From Vreelandella stevensii S18214 (GTDB lineage: Bacteria > Pseudomonadota > Gammaproteobacteria > Pseudomonadales > Halomonadaceae), in assembly GCF_000275725.1 (NCBI RefSeq), contig NZ_AJTS01000010.1:112763-176762 (forward strand): 64,000 bases of DNA, written 5' to 3'. Below the pieces are notes generated by a model. It did no database searches. It was given only the letters and a program-made list of their open reading frames with translations, and was not told the DNA's origin. Below are positions 10,635 through 21,537 of this stretch, piece after piece. A program made the position numbers and the translations under genes. The stretch's first letter is position 1. Every line of letters starts with the position of its first letter.

Positions 10635-10970
10635 ATGGCACGATTATCTAGCTGGTGGTTGTTTCGTCGCTTGAAAGGTCGGGCCTGGGCCATCAAACGA
10701 GTAGCCCGTGCGCTCACGCTTTTCCTGCCCATGACCCGCGACGTACTGCGTGGCAGCTTCAGGCCGGTGCCTTGGGCCGCCTTCGGCACCATGGCTCTGG
10801 CACTGGCCTATCTGGTCATGCCCTTTGATCTCATCCCTGATTTCCTGGTCATCATTGGTCTGGTCGACGATGTGCTGATCGTCGGTTGGCTGTTGAACCG
10901 TGTGGATCGCCACCTGGCCGAATATCGCGCCTGGAAAGCCGAGAACGAGGCAGCGTCGACGGCTGCCTGA
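10635..10970 (+). CDS. DUF1232 (YkvA-type) membrane protein
   Basis: Small protein of 111 residues. The middle carries the DUF1232 hallmark YLVMPFDLIPDFLVIIGLVDD inside a hydrophobic stretch of about residues 55-88, flanked by a basic N-terminus and a charged C-terminus. It is probably an inner-membrane protein; no biochemical function is established for the family. GAGAGGA precedes the ATG at good spacing. It lies upstream of htpG, but htpG has its own heat-shock promoter, so the two are probably separate units. Confidence 0.85.
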   Translation: MARLSSWWLFRRLKGRAWAIKRVARALTLFLPMTRDVLRGSFRPVPWAAFGTMALALAYLVMPFDLIPDFLVIIGLVDDVLIVGWLLNRVDRHLAEYRAWKAENEAASTAA

Positions 10971-10993
10971 TCGGCGCGGCTGGTTGGCTAGCG

Positions 10994-11021
10994 CTTGAAA
11001 TCCCATCACTTATCCCCATAT
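10994..11021 (+). promoter_or_regulatory. Sigma-32 heat-shock promoter of htpG
   Basis: CTTGAAA (10994-11000) and CCCCATAT (11014-11021) are separated by 13 bases. Both match the sigma-32 consensus CTTGAAA / CCCCATNT at every fixed position and the spacer is within the accepted range. It lies 76 bases before the htpG start. HtpG is a classical heat-shock gene, so context and sequence agree. Confidence 0.9.
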
Positions 11022-11097
11022 TGCCTTCATCCTGTTCTACGCCTCTGCCTGGCTGGCAGAGGCGACACGCCACACGAAATAGATGAGGGCTAAGCGC

Positions 11098-13002
11098 ATG
11101 ACCACGGCGACCCACGAAGAAACCCTTGGCTTTCAAACCGAAGTCAAGCAGCTTCTGAACCTGATGATCCACTCCCTGTACTCCAACCGGGAGATATTCC
11201 TGCGTGAGCTGATTTCCAACGCGGCGGATGCCTGCGACAAGCTGCGCTATGCAGCCCTGGACAACGACGCCCTGTACGAAGGTGACAGCGAGCTGCGCAT
11301 CGAAATCGAGCACGACCGTGATGCCAATACCATCACCTTGCGTGACAACGGTATCGGCATGAACCGCGAAGATGTCATCGCCAACCTGGGGACCATCGCG
11401 CGTTCAGGCACCGCCGAGTTTCTCAAGCAGCTTTCCGGTGAACAGCAGAAGGATGCCAAGCTGATCGGTCAGTTCGGTGTCGGTTTCTACTCTGGCTTCA
11501 TTGTGGCAGACGAAGTCGCCGTTCGCACTCGCAAGGCGGGCACCGCCGCGTCGGAAGGCGTCGAGTGGCGCTCGCGGGGCGAAGGTGAGTTCACCGTGGC
11601 CGATATCGAGCGCGAGGTGCACGGCACCGAAATCACCCTGCACCTGAAAGAAGATGCCAAAGAGTTTGCCGACGACTACCGCCTGCAAAGCCTGGTGCGC
11701 AAGTACTCCGATCACATCGAAGTGCCGGTGCGCATGCCCAGGACCGAGTCCGCTCGTGACGACGAGGGTAACGAGATCGAAGGCAGTGAAGTCACCACCT
11801 GGGAAACCGTCAACGAAGCCACGGCGCTGTGGGCACGTCCCAAGAGCGACGTGTCGGACGACGAGTACAAGGCGTTCTACAAGCACGTGGCCCACGACTT
11901 CAGCGACCCGCTGACCTGGAGCCACAACAAGGTCGAGGGCAAGCTGGAGTACACCAGCCTGCTCTACGTGCCGGGCCGTGCACCGTTCGACATGTTCGAC
12001 CGTGACGGTTCCCGAGGCGTCAAGCTGTACGTTCAGCGGGTATTCATCATGGATGACGCCGAACAGTTCCTGCCGCTCTACCTGCGTTTCATCAAGGGCG
12101 TACTGGACACCCGCGATTTGTCGCTGAACGTCTCTCGTGAGCTGCTGCAGCAGGATCCCAAGGTCGACAAGATCAAGGGCGCCTTGACCAAGCGTGCCCT
12201 GGACATGCTCAAGAAGCTTTCCAAGGATAGCGAACAGTACCAGACGTTCTGGAACACCTTTGGCAGCGTGCTGAAAGAAGGGCCGGGTGAAGACTTCGCC
12301 AACCGCGAGAAAATCGCCGGTTTGCTGCGCTTTGCTTCCACGCATACCGACACGTCTGCCCAGGAGCACTCCCTGGCCGAGTACGTCGAGCGCATGAAAG
12401 AAGGTCAGAAGAAAATCTACTACGTGGTGGCCGACAGCTTCAATGCCGCGAAGAACAGCCCTCACCTGGAGATCTTCCGCAAGAAAGGCATCGAGGTGCT
12501 GCTACTCTCCGATCGTATCGATGAGTGGCTGATGAGCCACCTGACCGAGTTCGACGGCAAGTCTTTCGCCGACGTGGCCAAAGGCGAGCTGGACCTGGGC
12601 GATGTCGAAGACGAAGCCGAGAAGCAGGCTCAAGAAGAGACCGCCAAGGCAAAAGAGGCGCTGGTCAAGCGCGTTCAGGAGGCGCTGGGCGAGCACGTGC
12701 AGTCGGTGAAGGTCACTCACCGTCTGACCGACTCGCCTGCCTGTGTGGTGCTGCCGGAGCATGAGATGGGCTATCAGATGCGGCGCATCATGGAGGCCGC
12801 GGGGCAGAAGCTGCCCGACGTGAAGCCCATTCTCGAGCTCAACCCCGATCATGCGCTGGTGGCAAGACTCGAAGGCAGCGAAGGCGAGCTGTTTGCCCAG
12901 CTGGCGCATATTCTGCTCGATCAGGCGATCATCGCCGAAGGTGGCCACCTGGACGACCCGGCGGCTTACGTGAAGCGGCTGAACAGCGTACTGACCGCGT
13001 GA
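11098..13002 (+). CDS. htpG: Molecular chaperone HtpG (bacterial Hsp90)
   Basis: ATP-dependent cytoplasmic chaperone of 634 residues. The GHKL ATPase domain shows [14 protein letters not shown], then DNGIGM and [17 protein letters not shown], the standard nucleotide-binding motifs. The middle domain carries [22 protein letters not shown] and the NVSRELLQ segment with the catalytic-loop arginine. The C-terminal dimerisation domain ends the protein, and no MEEVD tail is present, as expected in bacteria. The ATG at 11098 ([13 protein letters not shown]) is preferred to one five codons upstream because a GAGGGC site sits at the right distance. Confidence 0.98.
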   Translation: MTTATHEETLGFQTEVKQLLNLMIHSLYSNREIFLRELISNAADACDKLRYAALDNDALYEGDSELRIEIEHDRDANTITLRDNGIGMNREDVIANLGTIARSGTAEFLKQLSGEQQKDAKLIGQFGVGFYSGFIVADEVAVRTRKAGTAASEGVEWRSRGEGEFTVADIEREVHGTEITLHLKEDAKEFADDYRLQSLVRKYSDHIEVPVRMPRTESARDDEGNEIEGSEVTTWETVNEATALWARPKSDVSDDEYKAFYKHVAHDFSDPLTWSHNKVEGKLEYTSLLYVPGRAPFDMFDRDGSRGVKLYVQRVFIMDDAEQFLPLYLRFIKGVLDTRDLSLNVSRELLQQDPKVDKIKGALTKRALDMLKKLSKDSEQYQTFWNTFGSVLKEGPGEDFANREKIAGLLRFASTHTDTSAQEHSLAEYVERMKEGQKKIYYVVADSFNAAKNSPHLEIFRKKGIEVLLLSDRIDEWLMSHLTEFDGKSFADVAKGELDLGDVEDEAEKQAQEETAKAKEALVKRVQEALGEHVQSVKVTHRLTDSPACVVLPEHEMGYQMRRIMEAAGQKLPDVKPILELNPDHALVARLEGSEGELFAQLAHILLDQAIIAEGGHLDDPAAYVKRLNSVLTA

Positions 13003-13022
13003 TGCCCATCCGTTGAGGGATG

Positions 13023-13059
13023 CGGCCCGCCTGGCCTGCCAGGCGGGCCGTTTGTTTTT
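13023..13059 (+). terminator. Intrinsic terminator after htpG
   Basis: A 12-bp perfect stem (CGGCCCGCCTGG, 13023-13034, with 13039-13050), a CCTG loop and the tail TTTGTTTTT follow htpG and precede gpsA. This is a textbook rho-independent terminator. Confidence 0.93.
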
Positions 13060-13139
13060 CAGCCTGTTTTGAACGGCGAAGGCGGCCGTTGGTGATAAAG
13101 TAGGTTTCACTATGAATGCTAAACGATCAGGATGTCATC

Positions 13140-14240
13140 ATGGCGGATGAGCAACAGATTAAGGTCGCCGTGCTGGGCGGGGGGAGTTTTGGTACCGCCT
13201 TGGCCAGCATTGCGGCAGACAACGGTGCCCAGGTGCGCCAGTGGATGCGTGACGAAGCGCTGGTGGCGCAGATCAATCAGGAGCACCGTAATGGCCGCTA
13301 CCTGCCCGATTATCCGATCAACCCTGCCGTCGAGGCGTCCACTGACCTGGAAACCGTCCTGGTGGGCGCGGAGCTGGTGCTGATCGCCATTCCCTCCAAG
13401 GCGTTTCGCAGCGTGGTGCAGGCGGCCAAGCCGTGGCTGACCGCTGAGCAAATTCTCGTCAGTACCACCAAGGGGATCGAACAGGAGGGCTTCCTGCTGA
13501 TGAGCCAGGTGCTGGAGCAGGAGACCGGCTTCACCCATATTGGTGTGATTGCGGGCCCTAATCTGGCCTCCGAGATTGCCGATAAACAGCTGACCGCGAC
13601 CGTGATCGCCAGCGCCGACGCCCTGACGCGTACTCGGGTGCAGCAGGTGCTGGGGTGTCGCTATTTCCGCGTTTACGCCAGTAACGACCGGCACGGCGTC
13701 GAACTGGGCGGGGCGCTCAAGAACATTTACGCCATCGCCGCAGGCATGGCGGCAGCGCTGGGCATGGGTGAAAACACCCGCAGCATGCTGATGACCCGTG
13801 CACTGGCGGAGATGAGCCGGTTTGCCGTGGCCCAGGGGGCCAATCCGATGACGTTTCTGGGGTTGGCGGGAGTCGGTGACTTGATCGTGACCTGCTCCTC
13901 GAATCTGTCGCGTAACTATCGGGTGGGGTATGCGCTGGGCGAGGGGCGTGACCTGGAGGCTGCGGTAGAAGCGTTGGGGCAGGTCGCGGAAGGGGTCAAT
14001 ACCGTCAAGCTGGTGTGCGCCAAGGCTGGGGAGTTGGGCGTTTACATGCCGCTGGCGGAAGGGTTGAAGCGGGTGCTGTTCGATGGCGTGCCCGCCCAGG
14101 AAATGGCGCGCACGCTGATGCTGGGTGAGCAAAGCAGCGACGTCGAATTCATTCTGCCCCGTGAGGCCGTGCAGCAGGCGCATCGGGAACAGACATCGCC
14201 CCCTCGAGTGGCGGTCAGCAAAGGAGATGTTCATGAGTGA
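13140..14240 (+). CDS. gpsA: Glycerol-3-phosphate dehydrogenase [NAD(P)+]
   Basis: Cytoplasmic enzyme that reduces dihydroxyacetone phosphate to sn-glycerol-3-phosphate for phospholipid synthesis. The Rossmann start [14 protein letters not shown] is clear, followed by [14 protein letters not shown] and [11 protein letters not shown]. The catalytic-lysine region [19 protein letters not shown] and the C-terminal [21 protein letters not shown] are standard. The ATG at 13140 has CAGGA 7-8 bases upstream; an ATG at 13116 would add eight residues. The protein is 366 residues and ends in a short polar tail beyond the usual fold. It overlaps sixA by 8 bases. Confidence 0.96.
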   Translation: MADEQQIKVAVLGGGSFGTALASIAADNGAQVRQWMRDEALVAQINQEHRNGRYLPDYPINPAVEASTDLETVLVGAELVLIAIPSKAFRSVVQAAKPWLTAEQILVSTTKGIEQEGFLLMSQVLEQETGFTHIGVIAGPNLASEIADKQLTATVIASADALTRTRVQQVLGCRYFRVYASNDRHGVELGGALKNIYAIAAGMAAALGMGENTRSMLMTRALAEMSRFAVAQGANPMTFLGLAGVGDLIVTCSSNLSRNYRVGYALGEGRDLEAAVEALGQVAEGVNTVKLVCAKAGELGVYMPLAEGLKRVLFDGVPAQEMARTLMLGEQSSDVEFILPREAVQQAHREQTSPPRVAVSKGDVHE

Positions 14241-14751
14241 CCAGGGAAATCAGGCGCTGCGCCATGGCGGCGCAAGCCCACTGCTGATCATGCGGCATGG
14301 TGAGACCGCTCCTGGCTTTCCAGACCCGGTGCGTGCGCTGACTCGCCGCGGCGAACAGGAAGCGGGCGCCATGGCGCGCTGGCTGGCAGCGCGGGTCAGT
14401 GAGGGAGAGCTTGCCACCCCCGTGCTGTATGCCAGCCCGTATGTGCGTGCGCAGCAAACCGCTGAATATATCCGAGACGCCTTGGGCATTCCCTTGAATA
14501 CCTTGACGTTCATCACGCCAGACGATTCCGCCAGCGACGTGGCCGAGTGGCTGATGGCACAACAGCCCCAAGGGCCCATCATGCTGGTCAGCCATATGCC
14601 GCTGGTGGGCGAGTTGGCAGGATTATTGGTCGAAGGTGCACCGAGCCAGGGGCTGGGTTTCCCCACGGCGGCCATTGCCGAGCTGGAGGCCGATGTCTGG
14701 GCGGCGGGTTGCGCTCAGCTGCAGCGCTTCACCCAGCCCAGCCAGCTGTAG
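14233..14751 (+). CDS. sixA: SixA-type phosphohistidine phosphatase
   Basis: Histidine phosphatase (phosphoglycerate mutase-like fold) of about 172 residues. The RHG motif ([10 protein letters not shown]) has the nucleophilic histidine near residue 22. [14 protein letters not shown] and [12 protein letters not shown] supply the second arginine and histidine of the active site. Family members remove phosphate from phosphohistidine proteins such as the HPr-type PTS-Ntr phosphocarrier. AAGGAG is six bases before the ATG, inside gpsA, and the genes overlap by 8 bases, so translation is probably coupled. A PTS-Ntr cluster lies at 30333-32098, a plausible source of substrate. Confidence 0.88.
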   Translation: MSDQGNQALRHGGASPLLIMRHGETAPGFPDPVRALTRRGEQEAGAMARWLAARVSEGELATPVLYASPYVRAQQTAEYIRDALGIPLNTLTFITPDDSASDVAEWLMAQQPQGPIMLVSHMPLVGELAGLLVEGAPSQGLGFPTAAIAELEADVWAAGCAQLQRFTQPSQL

Positions 14752-14762
14752 CGGCTGGTTTT

Positions 14763-14801
14763 AGAGAGTAGCTGTAGAGAATAGCTGTTGAAAATAGCTG
14801 A
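14763..14801 (+). repeat. Three 13-bp tandem repeats after sixA
   Basis: TAGCTG recurs at 14769, 14782 and 14795 with an exact 13-base period. The units read AGAGAGTAGCTGT, AGAGAATAGCTGT and TGAAAATAGCTGA. They lie in the gap between the convergent sixA and gatB. They could be a small repeat expansion or a multi-site protein-binding array. Confidence 0.7.
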
Positions 14802-14820
14802 GCGAGTCCCTCGCCACGCA

Positions 14821-14843
14821 AAGCGGCTGCCGAAGCAGCCGCT
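14821..14843 (-). terminator. Hairpin terminator for gatB (convergent with sixA)
   Basis: A 9-bp perfect stem (AGCGGCTGC, 14822-14830, with 14835-14843) closes on a CGAA loop. On the minus strand it is followed only by TTTGCG, a weak U-tract. It is the only terminator-like element between gatB and sixA. Confidence 0.55.
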
Positions 14844-14872
14844 CATGTTGATGCGCTGGCAATGGGCGTGCG

Positions 14873-16327
14873 TTACAGCAGAGCGTCCAGCTTGGTCTTG
14901 AGCAGGTCGTTCACTTGTTGAGGATTGGCGGTGCCGCGAGAGGCCTTCATGACCTGGCCCACGAAGTAGCCGATCATCTTGCCGCGCTTCTCGGGCTCCG
15001 AATCGCGGTACTGGGCGACCTGGGCCGGGCTCTCGGCGATGACCTGATCGATCATGCCTTCGATGGCGCCAGTGTCGGTCACCTGCTTCAGCCCTTTGGC
15101 ATCGATGATGGCATCGGCGCTCTCCCCCTGGCCATTCCACAGTGCCTGGAAGACCTGCTTGGCGGCCTTGCCGTTGATGGTGCCATCGAGCACGCGGCGT
15201 ACCACTTCGCCCAGCTGCTGGGCCGAGACGGGGCTGTTCTGAATGCTCAGGTTTTCCCGGTTCAAGGCGCCGGACAGCTCGCCCTGAACCCAGTTGGCCG
15301 CCTGTTTGGCATCGCCACATACCCGGTGGACTTCTTCGAAGAACTCCGCCATTTCACGGCTGGCCGAGAGCACGCTGGCATCGTAAGCCGATAGCCCCAG
15401 CGCGTCCTGGAAGCGAGCGCGCTTATCGGCGGGCAGTTCCGGCAGCTGGCTGCGCAGATGCTCCAGGTAGGCTTCATCGAGAACCACGGGCAGCAGGTCG
15501 GGGCAGGGGAAGTAGCGGTAATCGTTGGCTTCTTCCTTGGTGCGCATGCTGCGGGTCTCATCGCGCTCCGGGTCGTACAGGCGGGTTTCCTGCACCACGC
15601 TGCCGCCATCTTCGATCAGCTCGATCTGACGCTCGACTTCGAAGGCAATGGCGCGCTCCACGAAGCGGAACGAGTTGACGTTCTTGATTTCCGCACGTGT
15701 GCCAAATGCTTCCTGGCCTTTGGGGCGCACCGAGACGTTGACATCACAGCGCATCGAGCCTTCGGCCATGTTGCCGTCGGAAATGCCCAGGTAGGTCACG
15801 ATGGAGTGGATGGCCTTCAGATAGGCCGCCGCTTCCTTGGCGTTGCGCATGTCCGGTTCGGAGACGATCTCCAGCAGCGGGGTGCCTGCGCGGTTCAGGT
15901 CGATGCCGGTCATGCCATGGAAGTCTTCGTGCAGCGACTTGCCTGCATCTTCTTCCAGGTGGGCATGGTGGATGCGGATGCGCTTGGTGGTGTCGTCGTC
16001 CAGGGTGATTTCCACCTCGCCAGCGCCCACGATGGGGTGATACATCTGGCTGGTCTGGTAGCCCTTGGGCAAGTCAGGGTAGAAGTAGTTCTTGCGGTCA
16101 AAGACCGATACTTCCGGGATCTCGGCATGGACGGCCAGGCCGAACTGAACGGCCATGGCGACCGCCTGTTCGTTCAAGACGGGCAGTACGCCAGGCAAGC
16201 CCAGATCAACGGCGCAGGCCTGGGTGTTCGGCTCGGCGCCAAACGCCGTCGAGGCGCCGGAAAAGATCTTGGAGCGCGTTGCGAGCTGAACGTGGACCTC
16301 GAGCCCAATCACGGTTTCCCATTGCAT
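14873..16327 (-). CDS. gatB: Asp-tRNA(Asn)/Glu-tRNA(Gln) amidotransferase subunit B
   Basis: GatB binds the misacylated tRNA and its kinase active site activates the acyl group before transfer of ammonia from GatA. The protein of 484 residues begins [15 protein letters not shown], the family start. [27 protein letters not shown] and [10 protein letters not shown] follow. The C-terminal YqeY-like tail (KQVFQALW ... [21 protein letters not shown]) is intact. The ATG at 16327 shares one base with the gatA stop (TGATG), so the genes are translationally coupled. An in-frame upstream start at 16369 is unlikely because it lies inside gatA. Confidence 0.97.
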   Translation of the reverse strand: MQWETVIGLEVHVQLATRSKIFSGASTAFGAEPNTQACAVDLGLPGVLPVLNEQAVAMAVQFGLAVHAEIPEVSVFDRKNYFYPDLPKGYQTSQMYHPIVGAGEVEITLDDDTTKRIRIHHAHLEEDAGKSLHEDFHGMTGIDLNRAGTPLLEIVSEPDMRNAKEAAAYLKAIHSIVTYLGISDGNMAEGSMRCDVNVSVRPKGQEAFGTRAEIKNVNSFRFVERAIAFEVERQIELIEDGGSVVQETRLYDPERDETRSMRTKEEANDYRYFPCPDLLPVVLDEAYLEHLRSQLPELPADKRARFQDALGLSAYDASVLSASREMAEFFEEVHRVCGDAKQAANWVQGELSGALNRENLSIQNSPVSAQQLGEVVRRVLDGTINGKAAKQVFQALWNGQGESADAIIDAKGLKQVTDTGAIEGMIDQVIAESPAQVAQYRDSEPEKRGKMIGYFVGQVMKASRGTANPQQVNDLLKTKLDALL

Positions 16328-17787
16328 CAGGCGTTCTCCTCGGCAAAGGCAGGCTGTTTGAGATGCCAATCGGTGGCTTGCTGGAACTGGTGAGCGACGT
16401 TGAGCAGCTGCGCTTCGGCAAAGTGCGTGCCGAGAATTTGCAGGCCCACCGGGCGGCCGCCCGCAAATCCGGCCGGAACGCTGATGCCGGGAATGCCCGC
16501 CAGGTTCACGGCAATGGTGTAGATATCCTGCAGGTACATCGACACCGGGTCTTTCTTCGCGCCCAGGTCGAAGGCGGGCGTGGGCGAGGCAGGCCCCATC
16601 AGCACATCGACATCTTCGAAGGCGTCGAGGAAGTCCTGACGGATCAGGCGGCGCACCTTCTGGGCCTTGGTGTAATAAGCGTCGAAGAAGCCTTCCGACA
16701 GAGTGTGGGTGCCAATCAGGATACGCCGTTTGACCTCCTCGCCAAACCCTTCGGCCCGCGAGCGGGTGTAAAGATCGATTAGGTCGGCAGGCGCCTTGCA
16801 GCGGTGGCCGAAGCGCACGCCGTCGAAGCGTGACAGGTTGGAAGAGGCTTCGGCGGGGGCAATCACGTAATAGGCCGGGATGGCGTAGTGCGTGTGCGGC
16901 AGGCTGACCTCCCGCACCGTGGCACCCAGCGACTCGTAAACCTTGACGGCGTCACGCACGGCTTGCTCGACGTCCGGGTCGAGGCCGTCGCCAAAATACT
17001 CCCTGGGCAGGCCGATTTTCAGGCCTGACAGCGGCGCGTTGAGTGTTTCAGTGTAGTCAGGCACGCCACGGGCGACGCTGGTGGAGTCGCGCAGGTCGTG
17101 CCCGGCAATCACGTTGAGCAGCAGGGCGCAATCTTCAGCCGTGCGTGCCATCGGGCCTGCCTGGTCGAGGCTGGAGGCATAGGCAATCATGCCGTAACGA
17201 GAGACGCGCCCATAGGTGGGCTTCAATCCGGTGATGCCGCAGAACGCGGCCGGCTGACGAATGGAGCCACCGGTGTCGGTGCCCATGGCTGCAGGGACGA
17301 GCCCGGCGGCTACCGCTGCCGCGCTGCCGCCTGAGCTGCCGCCGGGAACGGCCGACAGGTCCCAGGGGTTCTTGACCGCGCCGTAGTGGCTGTTTTCGTT
17401 GGACGAGCCCATGGCGAACTCGTCCATATTGGTCTTGCCGAGGCTAATGGTGCCTGCTGCCGCCAGTTTTTCCACCACGGTGGCATCGTAAGGCGCGATG
17501 AAATTATCGAGCATTCTGGAGCCGCAGGTGGTTTTGACACCCTGGGTGCAGAAGATGTCTTTCAGCGCCAGGGGGATGCCTGCCAGCTTGCTTGCTGTGC
17601 CTGCCACCCGTGCCTGGTCGGCTGCTTCGGCCTGATTCAGCGCTTGTTCGGCGGTCACCGTGATAAAGCTGTTGAGCTTGTCATCGGTTTTTTCGATGCG
17701 CTGTAAAAAATGGGAGGTCAGCTCTCGGCTGGAGAGGTCACCGCTACCCAGGGCGGCGGCGAGCTGCGTTACGGTTTTATCGTGCAT
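16327..17787 (-). CDS. gatA: Asp-tRNA(Asn)/Glu-tRNA(Gln) amidotransferase subunit A
   Basis: Amidase-signature enzyme of 486 residues that hydrolyses glutamine and channels ammonia to GatB. The Ser-cis-Ser-Lys triad is visible: K76 in LALKDIFC, cis-S151 in PGGSSGGS and the nucleophile S175 in DTGGSIRQP. The length and the ending [11 protein letters not shown] are ordinary. It lies 59 bases after gatC and overlaps gatB by one base, making a gatCAB operon. The complex makes Asn-tRNA and/or Gln-tRNA by transamidation; which one is used depends on the synthetases elsewhere in the genome. Confidence 0.98.
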   Translation of the reverse strand: MHDKTVTQLAAALGSGDLSSRELTSHFLQRIEKTDDKLNSFITVTAEQALNQAEAADQARVAGTASKLAGIPLALKDIFCTQGVKTTCGSRMLDNFIAPYDATVVEKLAAAGTISLGKTNMDEFAMGSSNENSHYGAVKNPWDLSAVPGGSSGGSAAAVAAGLVPAAMGTDTGGSIRQPAAFCGITGLKPTYGRVSRYGMIAYASSLDQAGPMARTAEDCALLLNVIAGHDLRDSTSVARGVPDYTETLNAPLSGLKIGLPREYFGDGLDPDVEQAVRDAVKVYESLGATVREVSLPHTHYAIPAYYVIAPAEASSNLSRFDGVRFGHRCKAPADLIDLYTRSRAEGFGEEVKRRILIGTHTLSEGFFDAYYTKAQKVRRLIRQDFLDAFEDVDVLMGPASPTPAFDLGAKKDPVSMYLQDIYTIAVNLAGIPGISVPAGFAGGRPVGLQILGTHFAEAQLLNVAHQFQQATDWHLKQPAFAEENA

Positions 17788-17846
17788 GACCCGGAAGCTC
17801 CGTTCGGGGGCGAATGAAATAAGCAGAAACGAGCGGGGTGCGGCGG

Positions 17847-18134
17847 TTACTCAACCACCCGAGGCACCAGGTACAGGCCGTTTTCCACTGCCGGAGCACA
17901 GCGCTGGAAAGCGTCGCGCTGGTTGGTTTCGGTGACTTCGTCGGCGCGCAGGCGCTGCGTGGCATCCAGCGGGTGGGCCAATGGCGCCACACCTTCGGTA
18001 TCCACGCTCTGGAGCTGGTCGACCATGTCCAGAATGCGGCTGAGGTCGTCGACGAAGCCACTGGCTTGGTCATCGCTGACGGCGAGTCGGGCCAGATGCG
18101 CGGCCCGGCGCACATGAGATTCTTCAAGCGCCAT
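17847..18134 (-). CDS. gatC: Asp-tRNA(Asn)/Glu-tRNA(Gln) amidotransferase subunit C
   Basis: Small 95-residue subunit that wraps GatA and GatB and stabilises the complex. The sequence [21 protein letters not shown] and the [10 protein letters not shown] segment match GatC. The ATG at 18134 follows GAGGAAACC at workable spacing, and the longer frame to 18167 would add 11 residues not seen in the family. It is the first gene of gatCAB, divergent from mreB across 229 bases. Confidence 0.94.
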   Translation of the reverse strand: MALEESHVRRAAHLARLAVSDDQASGFVDDLSRILDMVDQLQSVDTEGVAPLAHPLDATQRLRADEVTETNQRDAFQRCAPAVENGLYLVPRVVE

Positions 18135-18276
18135 GATCGAGGTTTCCTCGCAAACGTGATGGAACATATTCCGCTTTGAGCGGTATACATACGGTCATCT
18201 TGAATTCGTCTTGTGGAACAGACGTGGAAAATAGCCGCAAAAGGTACCACATATTGCGCCCCACGGGCACCATTGG

Positions 18277-18289
18277 GCACGACTCGTGC
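18277..18289. other. Inverted repeat in the gatC-mreB divergent region
   Basis: GCACGA and TCGTGC flank a single C in the 229-base region between gatC and mreB. The region must hold promoters for both gatCAB and mreBCD, but I could not find a convincing pair of -35 and -10 boxes for either. The repeat is a candidate operator only. Confidence 0.3.
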
Positions 18290-18351
18290 TTGCTGCCAAG
18301 GGGTTGCGGTGATACCGTTTGCATCCGCACAGGGTTCCCGGTCTGCACTAG

Positions 18352-19401
<1,050 letters not shown>

Positions 19402-19424
19402 TCGCAGCGGTTTGACGCGGGGGA

Positions 19425-20357
19425 TTGCCTATTAAACCGCTGTTTTCACACGGGCCGCTACCCGGTTACCGGCTATTCTTCTGTGTGCTGGCGGCAAGCG
19501 TGCTGATGTTTGTCGACCAGCGCTTTACGCGCATGGAAGATCTTCGCGCCCAGATGACCATGGTCGTTGCCCCCATTCAGTGGGTGGTGAGCGTGCCCAG
19601 CGACGTCCTGAACTGGGGGGCGCTTGCGCTCTCTGACCAGCAAGCGCTGGTGGACGAAAATCGCCGCCTGCGCGAGCAGATCTTGACGCTCTCCCACCGT
19701 GGGCAGCGGCTCGCCAATCTGACCGCCGAAAACGCCGAACTGCGCACGCTGCTCAAGGCGGCCGAGCGTCGTGAAATCCCCTATATTGCCGCAGAGCTGC
19801 TGTCTCTGGACAATGACCCCTTTACTCATCAAATGGTGGTCGACCGAGGGCATCGTAATGGCGCCTACGTCGGGCAGCCGGTGATCGATGCCTCTGGGCT
19901 GGTGGGGCAGGTGACCGCGGTATCGGCCTACTCCAGCCGTGTGCTGCTGTTGGCCGATGCCAGCCACGCCTTACCAGTGCAGGTCAATCGCAACGGCCTG
20001 CGTTTCATCGTGCAGGGCACCGGGCGCCATGGCAGTGTCAGCGTACTGCACGTACCGGATACCGCCGACATTCGTGAAGGGGATTTGTTGACCACCTCCG
20101 GGTTGGCGGGCCGTTTTCCGCCAGGGTATCCCGTGGCGCGCGTCACCGAGGTGTATCACGACCCCGGCCAGCCTTTTGCTCGTGTCATGGCCGAGCCTGC
20201 TGCACAGCTGCAGCGCTCGCGGCATTTCCTGATGCTATTTCCAACGCCCCGCGAAGAGTTCGACGCGTTGGGCTGGGATGAGTCCATGGATATTTCGGCG
20301 CAGGCCGTGCATGCCGCTCAGCGTCTGGCTGAGTCTCATTCACAGGAGGCGCCTTGA
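19425..20357 (+). CDS. mreC: Rod-shape determining protein MreC
   Basis: Bitopic periplasmic protein of 310 residues that links MreB to the cell-wall synthases. One transmembrane helix (about residues 16-30) is followed by a coiled coil (DENRRLREQILTLSHRGQRLANLTAENAELR) and the two beta-barrel domains. The frame begins with a TTG start behind a GGGGGA stretch. No ATG or GTG start fits before the membrane helix, so TTG is the best choice. The stop overlaps the mreD start (TGATG). Confidence 0.93.
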   Translation: MPIKPLFSHGPLPGYRLFFCVLAASVLMFVDQRFTRMEDLRAQMTMVVAPIQWVVSVPSDVLNWGALALSDQQALVDENRRLREQILTLSHRGQRLANLTAENAELRTLLKAAERREIPYIAAELLSLDNDPFTHQMVVDRGHRNGAYVGQPVIDASGLVGQVTAVSAYSSRVLLLADASHALPVQVNRNGLRFIVQGTGRHGSVSVLHVPDTADIREGDLLTTSGLAGRFPPGYPVARVTEVYHDPGQPFARVMAEPAAQLQRSRHFLMLFPTPREEFDALGWDESMDISAQAVHAAQRLAESHSQEAP

Positions 20358-20851
20358 TGGCCAGGGTTCCCGTTGTGCCGTTGTTGGCCGTTTGGCTTAG
20401 CCTACTGCTGGCCCTGTGCTTGCAGGTCATGCCCTTGGCGGATGGCTGGCAGGTGTTTCGCCCCGAGTGGGTTGGCTTGATGCTCATCTACTGGAGCATG
20501 CGCTCACCGGATCGAGTGGGGGTCTTTCACGGCTTCGTGGTGGGTCTGCTGCTGGACCTGATCGAAGGGACCGCGCTGGGCCAACACGCGCTCATCTTGT
20601 CGCTGTTGGCGTTTCTGGCTGCCATGGTCTATCCACGCTTTCGCGCTTATTCGCTGGTGCAGCAGGCCGTGCTGGTGTTGGTGCTGCTGGGGCTGGTGCA
20701 ACTCATCGAGCAGTGGTTGCGTACCTTGACCGGCGAGTTTTCGATCCACCTCTCCTTCCTGATTCCCTCGCTGATGAGCGCATTGCTGTGGCCCTGGCTG
20801 GCCACCATGCTGGTGGCTCTGGAGCGGCGCATGATGAGCAGTGGATCATGA
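20357..20851 (+). CDS. mreD: Rod-shape determining protein MreD
   Basis: Polytopic inner-membrane protein of 164 residues with five or so hydrophobic segments. It works with MreC and the RodA-PBP2 synthase. RPEWVGLMLIYWSMRSPDRVGVFHGFVVGLLLD is a typical MreD stretch. AGGAGG lies eight bases before the ATG, inside mreC. The next gene, maf, starts within its stop (ATGA). Confidence 0.93.
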   Translation: MARVPVVPLLAVWLSLLLALCLQVMPLADGWQVFRPEWVGLMLIYWSMRSPDRVGVFHGFVVGLLLDLIEGTALGQHALILSLLAFLAAMVYPRFRAYSLVQQAVLVLVLLGLVQLIEQWLRTLTGEFSIHLSFLIPSLMSALLWPWLATMLVALERRMMSSGS

Positions 20852-21462
20852 GCGAAATGATCCCCGGTGCTTCCCCTCAGCCGGTACTCTGTCTGGCGTC
20901 TGCGTCGCCGCGCCGCAAGGCGCTGCTGGCGTCGATTGGCGTGCCGGTGAGCGTGCTACCCAGCGATATCGATGAAACGCCGCTGGCCGATGAGTCGGCC
21001 TTGGCGTATGTGGAGCGACTGGCCATCGCCAAGGCCAGCGCGGCCCTGGGCCGAACGCACTTGCCGGTGCTCGGCTCGGACACGGCAGTCGTGGTAGCAG
21101 GCGAGATTCTGGGCAAGCCTCGGGACCAGCAGCACGCTGCCGAGATGCTGAGGCGGCTTTCAGGGGGCACGCATCAAGTGCTGACCGCAGTGGCGGTGAG
21201 TGGGCCGCTGGGTATACTCTCATGTTGTGTCACCACGCATGTCACCATGCGGTCACTGAGCCGCGAGGAGATCGCCTGTTACTGGCAGACCGGGGAGCCC
21301 GTGGACAAGGCCGGTGGCTATGCCATACAGGGGCTTGCGTCGGTGTTCGTCGAAGAGATTCAGGGCAGCCACTCTGCCGTCGTGGGGCTGCCGCTATTTG
21401 AAACCACGCGCTTGCTTGTCCAGCAGGGAGTGCCCGTCTGGGCGGGCCGATATCCAACGTAG
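20848..21462 (+). CDS. maf: Maf/YhdE family nucleoside triphosphate pyrophosphatase
   Basis: Protein of 204 residues that hydrolyses non-canonical or pyrimidine nucleoside triphosphates (dTTP/UTP in the YhdE group). The opening LCLASASPRRKALL is the signature loop, followed by LGSDTAVVVAGEILGKP and AGGYAIQGLASVFVEEIQGS. It was once called a septum-formation inhibitor. The ATG overlaps the mreD stop by four bases. The position between mreD and rng is the usual one for the family. Confidence 0.95.
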   Translation: MSEMIPGASPQPVLCLASASPRRKALLASIGVPVSVLPSDIDETPLADESALAYVERLAIAKASAALGRTHLPVLGSDTAVVVAGEILGKPRDQQHAAEMLRRLSGGTHQVLTAVAVSGPLGILSCCVTTHVTMRSLSREEIACYWQTGEPVDKAGGYAIQGLASVFVEEIQGSHSAVVGLPLFETTRLLVQQGVPVWAGRYPT

Positions 21463-21537
21463 CGATTGGGCCCGCACTGGCACCTAGCGACGACCGCTGC
21501 GCTGGCAAGGAACCGGATATTCAATAAGGAATTGTGC

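Noticed and set aside
13119-14234. A 371-codon minus-strand frame opposite gpsA
   Set aside because: It is almost coextensive with gpsA and has no recognisable domain.
15458-16393. A 311-codon plus-strand frame opposite gatB
   Set aside because: It has no family match; gatB is clear on the other strand.
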